Below are positions 9,242 to 19,464 of a DNA stretch of 64,000 nucleotides, one piece after another. The stretch is from Neorhizobium vignae (GTDB lineage Bacteria; Pseudomonadota; Alphaproteobacteria; Rhizobiales; Rhizobiaceae). Position numbers and translations under genes: made by a program. The notes beneath the pieces are model-generated. The model did not search any database. It was not told the origin of the DNA and saw only the letters and a list, made by a program, of their open reading frames with translations. The stretch's first letter is position 1. Each line of letters opens with the position of its first letter. The stretch lies in the NCBI RefSeq assembly GCF_000732195.1, contig NZ_JNNU01000017.1, positions 62,001 to 126,000 of the forward strand. Reading direction: 5' to 3'.

Positions 9242-9603
9242 CTCCCTTCGGTCATGCACTGAGAGAACTGCGCCGCCGCAAGGGTATCACCCAGCGCCAG
9301 CTTGCCGAGGCAATCGGCGTCACGCCTGCCTATCTTTCAGCCCTGGAGCATGGAAAACGCGGCCGGCCGACCTTCGAACTGCTGCAGCGGATCGCCGGTT
9401 ATTTCAACGTCATCTGGGATGAGGCGGAAGAGCTTTTCCGGCTTGCCGAAGCGTCGCATCCGAAAGTCGTGCTTGATACTGCGGGCTTGCCGCCATCATA
9501 CACCGGCTTTGCCAACCGGCTGGCGCAGCGGATTCGCTCTTTGCCGCCGGACGTGATAGAGGAAATGGACGCGCTCCTCAAAAAAGCCGAGATGCGGGGC
9601 TGA
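9238..9603 (+). CDS. XRE-family helix-turn-helix regulator
   Basis: A 121-residue protein with an N-terminal lambda-repressor-type helix-turn-helix at about residues 8-62 (QRQLAEAIGVTPAYLSALE is the recognition region) and a short helical C-terminus. No ligand domain is visible. ATG at 9238 overlaps the smr stop (ATGA); longer in-frame starts fall inside smr. Its target is unknown. It is the last gene before gyrB, so it may act on its own operon or on the 140-bp gyrB upstream region; this is inference. Confidence 0.85.
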   Translation: MTPFGHALRELRRRKGITQRQLAEAIGVTPAYLSALEHGKRGRPTFELLQRIAGYFNVIWDEAEELFRLAEASHPKVVLDTAGLPPSYTGFANRLAQRIRSLPPDVIEEMDALLKKAEMRG

Positions 9604-9739
9604 ATTCGCTGCGCATCCACGGCTTTCGTGCCGTATTGGTGAGGCCCAACCTTTAGAAACCGCCCCGATTTCCTTATATTCTGAGGGTGGAATGGCCGGT
9701 GATTCGCTTAACCGGCATCTCAAACGAATTGGAAGATAA

Positions 9740-12178
<2,439 letters not shown>

Positions 12179-12193
12179 CGTTCAAGCTTCGCA

Positions 12194-12229
12194 ACAAAAA
12201 GCGGCGGTCCTCGGGCCGCCGCTTTTTGT
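12194..12229. terminator. Strong bidirectional terminator after gyrB
   Basis: ACAAAAAGCGGCGG (12194-12207) pairs perfectly with CCGCCGCTTTTTGT (12216-12229) across an 8-nt loop, with T-tracts usable in both directions between convergent gyrB and the nitroreductase gene. Confidence 0.92.
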
Positions 12230-12245
12230 TTGTCCAGTTCGAAAA

Positions 12246-12261
12246 TGTTTCACGTGAATCT
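12246..12261 (-). promoter_or_regulatory. parS-like site B1 (14/16)
   Basis: TGTTTCACGTGAATCT; read on the minus strand it contains the exact shared 14-mer GATTCACGTGAAAC. It forms the left arm of an inverted pair with site B2. Confidence 0.75.
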
Positions 12262-12265
12262 TTCC

Positions 12266-12274
12266 TGTGGATAG
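12266..12274 (-). promoter_or_regulatory. DnaA-box-like sequence between two parS-like sites
   Basis: TGTGGATAG, one base from the perfect DnaA box TGTGGATAA, fills the spacer between sites B1 and B2. Confidence 0.45.
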
Positions 12275-12290
12275 GGATTCACGTGAAACA
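12275..12290 (+). promoter_or_regulatory. parS-like site B2 (14/16)
   Basis: GGATTCACGTGAAACA, mismatching the consensus at positions 1 and 3. It is in inverted orientation to B1, 13 bp away, in the gap between convergent genes. Confidence 0.75.
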
Positions 12291-12312
12291 ATTCTTAAAA
12301 CTACGCCGGCGC

Positions 12313-12912
12313 TCAGGGCTCCCCTGTGAATTTCCCCTCGAAGGCGATTTCGGAAACCGGCTTGCGCTTGCTGGGGAATTCCCGCTCCGCAAGATCCTCG
12401 GGAAGTGTGCTTCTGTCGGCGATCCGGCCGATCGCAGCCGCTGCCTCGACCCGGTAACCTTCCGGAATCCCGAGCACCTCGACGGCCTTTTCCTTGTCGA
12501 GCCCTTCCATGCCATGTGCATGATAACCGAGCTTCATCGCCTGGCAGATCACCGAAAACCAGGCCGCACCCGTGTCGTAGGAATGGGTATAGGCGAGCCG
12601 GTGTTCGCCGTTGCTGGCCACGCGATAGGTTTTCGAGACGACAATCAGGAGCGCCGCCGCATGCTGCGCCCAGCGCTGGTTACCCGGTACGAGAACATCC
12701 AGGAGCACCGAAAATGACGGCGTTCCGCGTAGCGCATAGATAAAACGCCAAGGCTGGTTGTTGCCGGAGGAGGGCGCCCAATGGGCGGCGTCGAGGATCG
12801 TCAGCATGGTCGCGTGATCGATCGTCTCCTCGGTAAACGCCCTCGGCGACCAGCGGTCGAGGAAGAAGGTATCGATCGGAAACTCCGAATCGCGGGTATT
12901 GCTGCTGGTCAT
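12313..12912 (-). CDS. Nitroreductase family protein
   Basis: A 199-residue FMN-dependent oxidoreductase-like protein of the nitroreductase fold. Near the N-terminus RWSPRAF and AHWAPSSGNNQPWRF (about residues 38-52) form the flavin-binding part; FPSKRKP near the C-terminus is also typical. The natural substrate is unknown. Two start codons are close together; ATG at 12912 has GGAG at ideal spacing, while ATG at 12918 lies only one base from it. An upstream frame continues but without support. It is divergent from the FAA hydrolase gene and convergent with gyrB. Confidence 0.85.
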   Translation of the reverse strand: MTSSNTRDSEFPIDTFFLDRWSPRAFTEETIDHATMLTILDAAHWAPSSGNNQPWRFIYALRGTPSFSVLLDVLVPGNQRWAQHAAALLIVVSKTYRVASNGEHRLAYTHSYDTGAAWFSVICQAMKLGYHAHGMEGLDKEKAVEVLGIPEGYRVEAAAAIGRIADRSTLPEDLAEREFPSKRKPVSEIAFEGKFTGEP

Positions 12913-13065
12913 GGGCATTCTCCGAAATTGCAGGCAGGGATTAGATTTAACATTAACAATAGGCCCGTCGACCTGCTTGGCAACAGACTTCTGGTTGGCA
13001 GAAAACGGGCGTGACAAGCCGGGACGCATGTTCCATAAACCTCCCGGTAAATGGAGGACCATGCT

Positions 13066-13908
13066 TTGAAACTGATGCGCATTGGCGAGCCGGGCCACGA
13101 GAAGCCGGCACTTTTTGATAACCAGGGCAAGATCCGCGATCTCTCCGGCCACGTCGCCGATATCGCCGGGGCGGCCATTTCCCCCGAAGGCCTTGCCAGG
13201 ATCGCCGCTCTCGATCCGGAAAGCCTGCCCGAATTGCAGCCGACCCGCATCGGCGCTTGCGTCGCCGGCACCGGAAAGTTCATCTGCATCGGCCTCAACT
13301 ATTCCGACCACGCCGCAGAAACCGGCGCGACCGTACCGCCGGAGCCGATCATCTTCATGAAGGCGACCTCTGCCATCGTCGGCCCGAACGACGACGTGGT
13401 CATCCCGCGCGGTTCTGAAAAGACCGACTGGGAAGTCGAGCTCGGGGTGGTTATCGGCAAGACCGCGAAATATGTCTCGGAAGCCGACGCGATGGATTAT
13501 GTCGCCGGCTACTGCCTGACCAACGACGTTTCCGAACGCGCCTTCCAGGCCGAGCGCTCAGGCCAGTGGACCAAGGGCAAGTCCTGCGACACCTTTGGCC
13601 CGATCGGCCCCTGGCTTGTCACCAAGGATGAAATCGCCGATCCGCAGAACCTCGGCATGTGGCTCACCGTCAACGGCGAGAAGATGCAGAACGGCTCCAC
13701 CAAGACGATGGTCTACGGCGTCCGTTATCTCGTCTCCTATCTCAGCCAGTTCATGTCGCTGCATCCGGGCGACATCATCTCCACCGGCACGCCTCCGGGC
13801 GTCGGCCTCGGCATGAAACCGCAGCGTTTCCTGAAACCTGGCGAAGTCGTCGAACTCGGCATCGATGGCCTCGGCACCCAACGGCAGACCTTCGTCGCCG
13901 ACATCTGA
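13066..13908 (+). CDS. Fumarylacetoacetate hydrolase family protein
   Basis: A 280-residue FAH-superfamily protein. The C-terminal catalytic domain spans about residues 72-278, with the metal-binding acids in DWEVELGVVIG and the following FDTFGPIGPW-like block (CDTFGPIGPW). Members hydrolyse C-C bonds in acylpyruvates or act on sugar acids such as 2,4-diketo-3-deoxy-L-fuconate; the substrate cannot be told here. I choose TTG at 13066 because GGAGG lies eight bases upstream and gives the rhizobial N-terminus MKLMRIGEPG. An in-frame ATG at 13051 overlaps that ribosome site. It stands alone, followed by a long perfect palindrome. Confidence 0.86.
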   Translation: MKLMRIGEPGHEKPALFDNQGKIRDLSGHVADIAGAAISPEGLARIAALDPESLPELQPTRIGACVAGTGKFICIGLNYSDHAAETGATVPPEPIIFMKATSAIVGPNDDVVIPRGSEKTDWEVELGVVIGKTAKYVSEADAMDYVAGYCLTNDVSERAFQAERSGQWTKGKSCDTFGPIGPWLVTKDEIADPQNLGMWLTVNGEKMQNGSTKTMVYGVRYLVSYLSQFMSLHPGDIISTGTPPGVGLGMKPQRFLKPGEVVELGIDGLGTQRQTFVADI

Positions 13909-13917
13909 ATGATCGGG

Positions 13918-13947
13918 GGACTCATGCCCGCCGGCGGGCATGAGTCC
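13918..13947. terminator. Perfect 30-bp palindrome after the FAA hydrolase gene
   Basis: The two 15-base arms, meeting at 13932/13933 and starting GGACTCATGCCCGCC, are exact reverse complements with no loop. Probably a factor-independent terminator, though the T-tract after it is weak (CTTAACC), so another role is possible. Confidence 0.65.
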
Positions 13948-14156
13948 TTAACCAGGCTTGGAAGGTGGAACTTTAAGGCTTACATGTCATTCTCAAGACA
14001 GCAGAATGATCTGCGGTTCCGCCTTCCTCTTGGCCAATTCAGCCGGTATTCCCCATAATGTTGCACCGCAATAGAAAAGTGCTAGCCTATCCCCACGCTG
14101 CTCCTGAACCGATTGGTTCGATGCCACTGTCGGAAATCACGAAAGGTAGCACCTCG

Positions 14157-15440
14157 ATGTTCTATCAATTCTACGAGATGAACCACGCCGCGATGGCCCC
14201 CGTTCGCGCCGCCGCGGATGCCATGCACTTCTTCTATTCCAACCCGCTCAATCCGTTTTCCCATACGACGATGGGCCGGACGTTGTCCGCCGGCCTTGAA
14301 GTCTTCGAGCGGGTCACGCGCCGATACGGCAAGCCGGCCTTCGATCTCCCCTTCACGATCGTCGAAGGCGAGACCGTCGCGGTGACCGAAGAGATCGTCT
14401 GGAACAAGCCGTTCTGCAATCTCCTGCATTTCCGCCGCGATCTGCCGGCCGGCCGTGCCCCGGACCAGAAGATCCTGATCGTCGCGCCGATGTCCGGCCA
14501 CTATGCGACGCTGTTGCGCGGCACCGTGGAAGCGCTGCTGCCAAGCGCCGATGTCTACATCACGGACTGGATCGACGCCCGCATGGTGCCGATCACCGAC
14601 GGCCGCTTCGATCTCGACGACTATATCGACTACATCATCGAGATGCTGCATGCGATCGGCCCCGGCACCCATGTCATCGGCGTCTGCCAGCCTTCCGTCC
14701 CGGTGCTTGCCGCCGTGGCTGTGATGGAATCGCAGCGCGATTCGATGGTCCCGGCCTCGATGATCCTGATGGGCGGCCCGATCGATACCCGCATCAACCC
14801 GACCGCCGTCAACAAGCTTGCGGAAGAACATCCGATCGAGTGGTTCCGCGACAACGTCATCATGAACGTGCCCTGGCCGCATTCCGGTTTCATGCGCCGC
14901 GTCTATCCTGGCTTCCTTCAATTGTCCGGTTTCATGTCGATGAACCTCGACCGGCACGTGAGCGCCCACAAGGAATTCTTCCAGCACCTCGTCAAGAATG
15001 ACGGCGAGTCCGCCGAGAAGCACCGCGAGTTCTACGACGAATATCTGGCGGTCATGGACCTTACCGAGGAATTCTACCTCCAGACCGTCGATACGGTCTT
15101 CATCAAGCATTCGCTGCCGAAGGGCGAGATGATGCACCGCAACGTTCCGGTCGATACCAGGCTCATCCGCCAGGTGGCGCTTCTGACCATCGAGGGCGAG
15201 AACGACGATATTTCCGGTCTCGGCCAGACCAATGCGGCACAGACCATCTGCCCCAATATCCCGGATGACATGCGCCTGCATTACATGCAGCCGGATGTCG
15301 GCCATTACGGCGTGTTCAACGGCTCGCGTTTCCGCCGCGAGATCGCGCCTCGCATCGTGGCCTTCACCCAGAAACATGCCAAGTCTGCGGTCAAGAAGAC
15401 TCCGGTCAAACGGGTCATCAAGGGCGGCAAGGCCGGCTAG
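14157..15440 (+). CDS. phaZ: Intracellular polyhydroxyalkanoate (PHB) depolymerase
   Basis: A 427-residue intracellular PHB depolymerase, which hydrolyses stored poly-3-hydroxybutyrate granules to 3-hydroxybutyrate during carbon starvation. The alpha/beta-hydrolase core shows the Cys nucleophile (Cys177) in HVIGVCQPSVPVLA, which replaces the Ser of the usual lipase box as in other intracellular PhaZ enzymes. The C-terminal PHB_depo_C region contains the late His in DVGHYGVFNG. ATG at 14157 (MFYQFYEMNHAAMAP) is preceded by AAGG and matches family length; an in-frame ATG at 14058 adds an unlikely 33 residues. The C-terminus is Lys-rich. No signal peptide. Confidence 0.9.
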   Translation: MFYQFYEMNHAAMAPVRAAADAMHFFYSNPLNPFSHTTMGRTLSAGLEVFERVTRRYGKPAFDLPFTIVEGETVAVTEEIVWNKPFCNLLHFRRDLPAGRAPDQKILIVAPMSGHYATLLRGTVEALLPSADVYITDWIDARMVPITDGRFDLDDYIDYIIEMLHAIGPGTHVIGVCQPSVPVLAAVAVMESQRDSMVPASMILMGGPIDTRINPTAVNKLAEEHPIEWFRDNVIMNVPWPHSGFMRRVYPGFLQLSGFMSMNLDRHVSAHKEFFQHLVKNDGESAEKHREFYDEYLAVMDLTEEFYLQTVDTVFIKHSLPKGEMMHRNVPVDTRLIRQVALLTIEGENDDISGLGQTNAAQTICPNIPDDMRLHYMQPDVGHYGVFNGSRFRREIAPRIVAFTQKHAKSAVKKTPVKRVIKGGKAG

Positions 15441-15493
15441 GCTCCTCGGGTTCTTTGAATTCCTGTTTATATTTCAGCATCTTCTTGAATTTA

Positions 15494-15521
15494 ATGATCC
15501 GTCTTCTTGAAGGCGGATCAT
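15494..15521 (+). terminator. Hairpin after phaZ
   Basis: ATGATCCGTCTTC pairs with GAAGGCGGATCAT (one G-T pair) across a two-base gap. There is no T-tract, so termination is uncertain. Confidence 0.45.
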
Positions 15522-15588
15522 GGGCTCACCAAATCGGAATGAGACGGGATGGCATGTGGCCACCCGCTGAAACATCAGGGTGTGACCA

Positions 15589-16011
15589 ATGAACCAGTCA
15601 GCATTGATTCGTCCGGATTGGACGCCGGCTACCATCGCTCTCATGGTGCTCGGTTTCGTCGTTTTCTGGCCTCTCGGCCTTGCCATGCTCGCCTATATTC
15701 TCTTCGGGGAACGGCTCCGCGGCTTCAAGCGCGATGCCAACGACCGGGCTGATCGCATGTTCGCCGGCTGCCGTCGGGCGAAATCCCGTTACAACACGCA
15801 TTTCACCACCGGCAACGTCGCATTCGACGATTGGCGCAAGACCGAGATCGACCGGATCGAAGAAGAACGCCGCAAGCTGGACGAAATGCGCGAAGAGTTC
15901 GACAACTATGTGCGCGAGCTTCGCCGAGCCAAGGACCAGGAAGAGTTCGATCGCTTCATGCGCGAGCGGCAGAACCGCTCTTCCGGCCAGAGCCCGGTTG
16001 TCGATCTCTGA
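15589..16011 (+). CDS. DUF2852 small membrane protein with coiled coil
   Basis: A 140-residue protein of unknown function matching the DUF2852 pattern. One membrane segment at about residues 14-38 (ATIALMVLGFVVFWPLGLAM) is followed by a basic stretch and a long charged helix (about residues 80-125, rich in Glu, Arg and Lys) that probably forms a coiled coil. The PDWTPATIALMVLGF start is typical of the family. It is monocistronic, with a parS-like site and a strong terminator directly downstream. The start at 15589 lacks a strong ribosome site. Confidence 0.78.
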   Translation: MNQSALIRPDWTPATIALMVLGFVVFWPLGLAMLAYILFGERLRGFKRDANDRADRMFAGCRRAKSRYNTHFTTGNVAFDDWRKTEIDRIEEERRKLDEMREEFDNYVRELRRAKDQEEFDRFMRERQNRSSGQSPVVDL

Positions 16012-16021
16012 TCCTCCCCAA

Positions 16022-16037
16022 GGATTCACGTGAAACG
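16022..16037 (+). promoter_or_regulatory. parS-like site C (13/16)
   Basis: GGATTCACGTGAAACG carries the exact shared 14-mer GATTCACGTGAAAC and lies between the DUF2852 stop and its terminator. Confidence 0.65.
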
Positions 16038-16043
16038 TGATGG

Positions 16044-16075
16044 AAAGCCGGCGTCTGTAAGGCGCCGGCTTTTTT
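16044..16075 (+). terminator. Terminator after DUF2852 gene
   Basis: AAAGCCGGCG pairs with CGCCGGCTTT across a 9-nt loop, followed by a T-tract. Confidence 0.9.
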
Positions 16076-16103
16076 ATGCGAAGGAATCGGCTAGAAAGGA
16101 TCC

Positions 16104-16865
16104 ATGTTCGCGCTTCTGAAAAAGCCAGTCCGTTCCAAATCGAAACCGCTCGAAACGGTGAAGCGGACCCTTGATGTCGGCGATCGGGCGATGCCGCTGA
16201 CGATCAGGGAAAACCGCCGTGCCACCCGCATCACGCTCCGGATCGAACCCGGCGGCCGCGCGCTGAATCTCACCGTGCCGGCGGGCCTGCTGAAGCGCGA
16301 GATCGATGATTTCCTCGACCGCCATCAGGGCTGGCTGTTGACCAAGCTGGCGAAATTCTCTGCGGACAATGCGATTCGCGCCGGTGGCCGCATCGCCTTT
16401 CGCGGCGTGCCTCACCGGATCGAACATACCGGCACGCTGCGCGGCCTCACCGAGGCGGTGCTGATCGATGGCGAACCGGTATTGAGGGTCAGCGGCCTCG
16501 AGGACCACATGGGTCGCCGGCTCTCCGCCTTTTTCAAGAAGGAAGCGCGCAAGGATCTCGAAGTGCTGGTCGCCCGCCACGCAGCCGCCATCCGAAAGCC
16601 GATCAAGTCGGTCTCCATGAAGGACACCCGCAGTCGCTGGGGATCCTGCTCCTGGGATGGAAATCTCAGTTTTTCTTGGCGCATCGTCATGGCCCCGCCT
16701 CTGATCATAGACTATCTCGCCGCCCATGAGGTGGCGCATCTGAAGGAGATGAACCACGGCCCGAAATTCTGGGCCCTGTGCAGAGAGCTCTGCCCGCGCA
16801 TGGAAGAAGCGCGAAAATGGCTGAAACAGCACGGCTCGCAGCTGCACGCGATCGACTTCGAGTGA
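16104..16865 (+). CDS. YgjP-like zinc metallopeptidase (DUF45)
   Basis: A 253-residue protein of the YgjP/DUF45 family, related to SprT/WLM zinc peptidases. The N-terminal half is a beta-rich domain (about residues 28-130). The signature RSRWGSCSWDGNLSFSWR is followed by HEVAHLKEMNH, giving zinc ligands His208, His212 and His218 with Glu209 as the catalytic base. A YgjP relation to restriction-associated peptidases is known, but no restriction genes are nearby. The physiological substrate is unknown. The start at ATG 16104 follows the terminator of the preceding gene closely. Confidence 0.85.
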   Translation: MFALLKKPVRSKSKPLETVKRTLDVGDRAMPLTIRENRRATRITLRIEPGGRALNLTVPAGLLKREIDDFLDRHQGWLLTKLAKFSADNAIRAGGRIAFRGVPHRIEHTGTLRGLTEAVLIDGEPVLRVSGLEDHMGRRLSAFFKKEARKDLEVLVARHAAAIRKPIKSVSMKDTRSRWGSCSWDGNLSFSWRIVMAPPLIIDYLAAHEVAHLKEMNHGPKFWALCRELCPRMEEARKWLKQHGSQLHAIDFE

Positions 16866-16877
16866 CGCGGAGGCAGA

Positions 16878-17020
16878 GGGATCCTCGGGTCAGGCCCGTG
16901 GATGACGACGTTGTATGTCCTGCCTGTTCTTCCGTGATCTGTCGCTCTTGCCCCCAGTCCTCTCCTTGATCAGCCCGCCAGCCTCTCCTCCGTCATCCTC
17001 GGGCCTGACCCGAGGATCCA
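16878..17020. repeat. REP-like inverted pair 1
   Basis: Two 30-bp elements, 16878-16907 and 16991-17020, are reverse complements of each other with two differences. Each has its own internal dyad (ATCCTCGGG...CCCGAGGAT in the second). This is the arrangement of a BIME-type unit. Confidence 0.75.
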
Positions 17021-17363
17021 CTCGCAGACCGATCTCAAGGCGCATATTCCGCACCGCCTCATCAGCGGCATCAACCACTTAACACCCTTCTCATCCCCGC
17101 CCCTCAAACCCATGCCTACACTCCCCGCGTCCCGTTTCGGCTACACCGGTCCGCATAACCGGCGAGATGGGACCGGTGATCTGGCGAACCGCCGTTATGC
17201 AAGCGGGTTGCCAGGGGCTGCGCAGAAAATGGTCCCCCTCTCGCCTCAAGGCGGGGCGTGCGTGTGTCGCACACAACCCGGTATGGCATCCGTGCTCATT
17301 TCCACGGAGTTAAATTCCATATCGCCGCAGAGGGACCGGAGTTGCGCGGAAAAACACACCGAA

Positions 17364-17420
17364 CGGGACACGTCGCGTGTCACTATTAAAATCTAAATTC
17401 GAGGCACACGACGTGTCCCG
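17364..17420. repeat. Inverted repeat with 33-nt AT-rich loop
   Basis: CGGGACACGTCG (17364-17375) pairs exactly with CGACGTGTCCCG (17409-17420). The loop contains CACTATTAAAATCTAAATTC, unusually AT-rich for this chromosome. It lies about 155 bp upstream of trpF. No Trp-rich leader peptide was found, so a classical attenuator is not supported. Confidence 0.6.
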
Positions 17421-17424
17421 GCCG

Positions 17425-17511
17425 ATCCTCGGGTTCGACCCGACAAAATGACCGAGATCGCCAAGGGCGTATTGTGTCCTTCGTCATCTGCAGGCTGGAC
17501 CCGAGAACAAG
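17425..17511. repeat. REP-like inverted pair 2, degenerate
   Basis: Elements at 17425-17454 (ATCCTCGGGTTCGACCCGA start) and 17482-17511 (CGTCATCTGCAGGCTGGACC start) resemble the two arms of pair 1 in the same relative orientation but with several mismatches. Confidence 0.55.
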
Positions 17512-17574
17512 GCCGCACTCGGCCCGCTATGATTTGCCTCGACTCCGTCGGAATTTCATGTCAATCCGCACGTC

Positions 17575-18231
17575 ATGAAACCTGATATCAAGATCTGCGG
17601 GTTGAAGACCCCCGAGGCAGTCGATCGCGCCGTGGCGCGGGGCGCCTCGCATATCGGTTTCATCTTTTTTGCCAAGAGCCCGCGCAACGTCGAACCCGAC
17701 CTTGCCGGCGATCTCGCCGATCGCGTCCGCGGACGGGTGAAGATCGTCGCGGTGACCGTCAATGCCGACGACGAGGAACTCGACGACATCGTCTCGATGG
17801 TGCGGCCGGATATCCTGCAGCTGCATGGCAACGAGGGCCCGGAACGGATCCTGCACCTGAAGGCGCTTTACGGCCTGCCGGTCATGAAGGCCTTTTCGGT
17901 GAAGGAAGCCGCCGATCTTGACCGGATCGATCCCTATATCGGCGTTGCCGACCGCTTTCTTTTCGATGCCAAAGCGCCTGCCGGATCCGAATTGCCGGGC
18001 GGCAACGGCGTTTCCTTTGACTGGAGCCTGATGGCTTCCCTTGACGAGGGCGTGGATTACATGCTTTCGGGAGGATTGAACAAGGATAATGCCGTCATTG
18101 CCCTCAAATCGACGCGGGCAAGCGGTATCGACCTATCGTCTGGCGTGGAAAGCGCGCCAGGCATCAAGGACCTTGGAATGATCGATGCCTTTTTCGATGC
18201 CGTCGCAGATGCGGGTCGGAAAGGCGCGTGA
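17575..18231 (+). CDS. trpF: Phosphoribosylanthranilate isomerase
   Basis: A 218-residue TIM-barrel enzyme converting N-phosphoribosylanthranilate to CdRP in tryptophan synthesis. The catalytic Cys8 lies in IKICGLKT at the N-terminus, GFIFFAKSPRNV follows at about residues 27-38, and the C-terminal phosphate-binding part shows DLSSGVESAPGIKD. Full length. It starts the compact trpF-trpB-trpA-accD-folC cluster common in Rhizobiales, 11 bp before trpB. Confidence 0.95.
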   Translation: MKPDIKICGLKTPEAVDRAVARGASHIGFIFFAKSPRNVEPDLAGDLADRVRGRVKIVAVTVNADDEELDDIVSMVRPDILQLHGNEGPERILHLKALYGLPVMKAFSVKEAADLDRIDPYIGVADRFLFDAKAPAGSELPGGNGVSFDWSLMASLDEGVDYMLSGGLNKDNAVIALKSTRASGIDLSSGVESAPGIKDLGMIDAFFDAVADAGRKGA

Positions 18232-18242
18232 GGGAGTAGAGA

Positions 18243-19463
18243 GTGAACGAGACGCCAAAACCCAATTCGTTCCGTGCCGGCCCCGACGAGGATGGCCGTT
18301 TCGGTATTTTCGGCGGGCGCTTCGTCGCCGAAACGCTGATGCCGCTGATCCTGGATCTCCAGGGCGAATGGGAAAAGGCGAAGAACGATCCTGCCTTCCA
18401 GGCGGAACTGGCTGATCTCGGCGCCCATTATATCGGCCGCCCGAGCCCGCTCTATTTCGCCGAGCGCCTGACCGAACATCTCGGCGGCGCCAAGATCTAT
18501 TTCAAGCGCGAAGAGCTGAACCACACCGGTTCGCACAAGATCAATAACTGCATCGGCCAGATCCTGCTCGCCAAGCGCATGGGCAAGACCCGCATCATCG
18601 CCGAGACCGGTGCCGGCCAGCACGGCGTGGCGTCCGCGACCGTTGCCGCCCGTTTCGGTTTCCCCTGCGTCGTCTACATGGGCGCCACCGATGTCGAGCG
18701 CCAGGCACCGAACGTTTTCCGTATGAAGCTCCTCGGCGCCGAAGTCATTCCGGTGACCGCCGGGAACGGCACGCTGAAGGACGCCATGAACGAGGCGCTG
18801 CGCGACTGGGTCACCAATGTCGATGACACCTATTACCTGATCGGCACCGCTGCCGGTCCGCATCCCTATCCGGAAATGGTCCGCGACTTCCAGTCGGTCA
18901 TCGGCACCGAAGCCCGTGCACAGCTGCTGGAAGCCGAAGGCAAGCTGCCCGACGTGGTCATCGCGGCCGTTGGCGGCGGTTCGAATGCGATCGGCATCTT
19001 CCATCCTTTCCTCGATGATCAGAGCGTCAAGATCGTCGGCGTCGAAGCGGGCGGCCGCGGCCTCCAGGGTGTCGATCATTGCGCCTCGATCACCGCGGGA
19101 TCGCCGGGCGTGCTGCATGGCAACCGTACCTATCTCTTGCAGGACGGCGACGGTCAGATCCTCGAAGGCCATTCGGTCTCGGCCGGTCTCGATTATCCCG
19201 GTATCGGTCCGGAGCACAGCTGGCTGCATTCGATCGGCCGTGCCGAATACGTGCCGATCATGGACCAGGAAGCGCTCGACGCATTCCAGGTGCTGACCCG
19301 TCTCGAAGGCATCATCCCGGCGCTGGAGCCGAGCCATGCGCTCGCCGAAGTGATCAAGCGCGCCCCGAAAATGGGCAAGGACGAAATCATCCTGATGAAT
19401 CTGTCGGGCCGTGGAGACAAGGATATCTTCACCGTCGCCAAGATTCTCGGAATGGAAGTGTGA
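18243..19463 (+). CDS. trpB: Tryptophan synthase beta chain
   Basis: A 406-residue PLP enzyme that joins indole and serine to form tryptophan, in complex with TrpA. The PLP lysine is Lys99 in [18 protein letters not shown] and the phosphate-binding GGGSNAIG loop are present. The GTG start at 18243 follows GGGAGTAGAGA. One base separates its stop from the trpA start. Full length, no anomalies. Confidence 0.97.
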   Translation: MNETPKPNSFRAGPDEDGRFGIFGGRFVAETLMPLILDLQGEWEKAKNDPAFQAELADLGAHYIGRPSPLYFAERLTEHLGGAKIYFKREELNHTGSHKINNCIGQILLAKRMGKTRIIAETGAGQHGVASATVAARFGFPCVVYMGATDVERQAPNVFRMKLLGAEVIPVTAGNGTLKDAMNEALRDWVTNVDDTYYLIGTAAGPHPYPEMVRDFQSVIGTEARAQLLEAEGKLPDVVIAAVGGGSNAIGIFHPFLDDQSVKIVGVEAGGRGLQGVDHCASITAGSPGVLHGNRTYLLQDGDGQILEGHSVSAGLDYPGIGPEHSWLHSIGRAEYVPIMDQEALDAFQVLTRLEGIIPALEPSHALAEVIKRAPKMGKDEIILMNLSGRGDKDIFTVAKILGMEV

Positions 19464-19464
19464 T

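Larger units (their letters stand above)
16866..17574. other. Gene-free, repeat-rich intergenic region upstream of trpF
   Basis: 709 bp between the metallopeptidase gene and trpF with no convincing gene. It holds two inverted pairs of a REP-like palindrome (16878-17020 and 17425-17511), a 12-bp-stem inverted repeat with an AT-rich loop (17364-17420), and smaller hairpins (ACCGGTCC at 17145 with GGACCGGT at 17170; GTGTG-TCG-CACAC at about 17262-17274). An open frame at 17112-17396 has no recognisable product. The trpF promoter must lie in the right part. Confidence 0.75.

Noticed and set aside
14952-14961. Another CACGTG core that might be a parS site
   Set aside because: Flanks (CGGCACGTGAGC) do not match the 16-bp consensus and it lies inside phaZ without the shared 14-mer.
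17112-17396. Open frame of 94 codons in the gap before trpF
   Set aside because: Low-complexity translation, no ribosome site and no recognisable motif; it overlaps hairpins.
17341-17574. Trp attenuator upstream of trpF
   Set aside because: No short leader peptide with Trp codons followed by alternative hairpins and a T-tract was visible.
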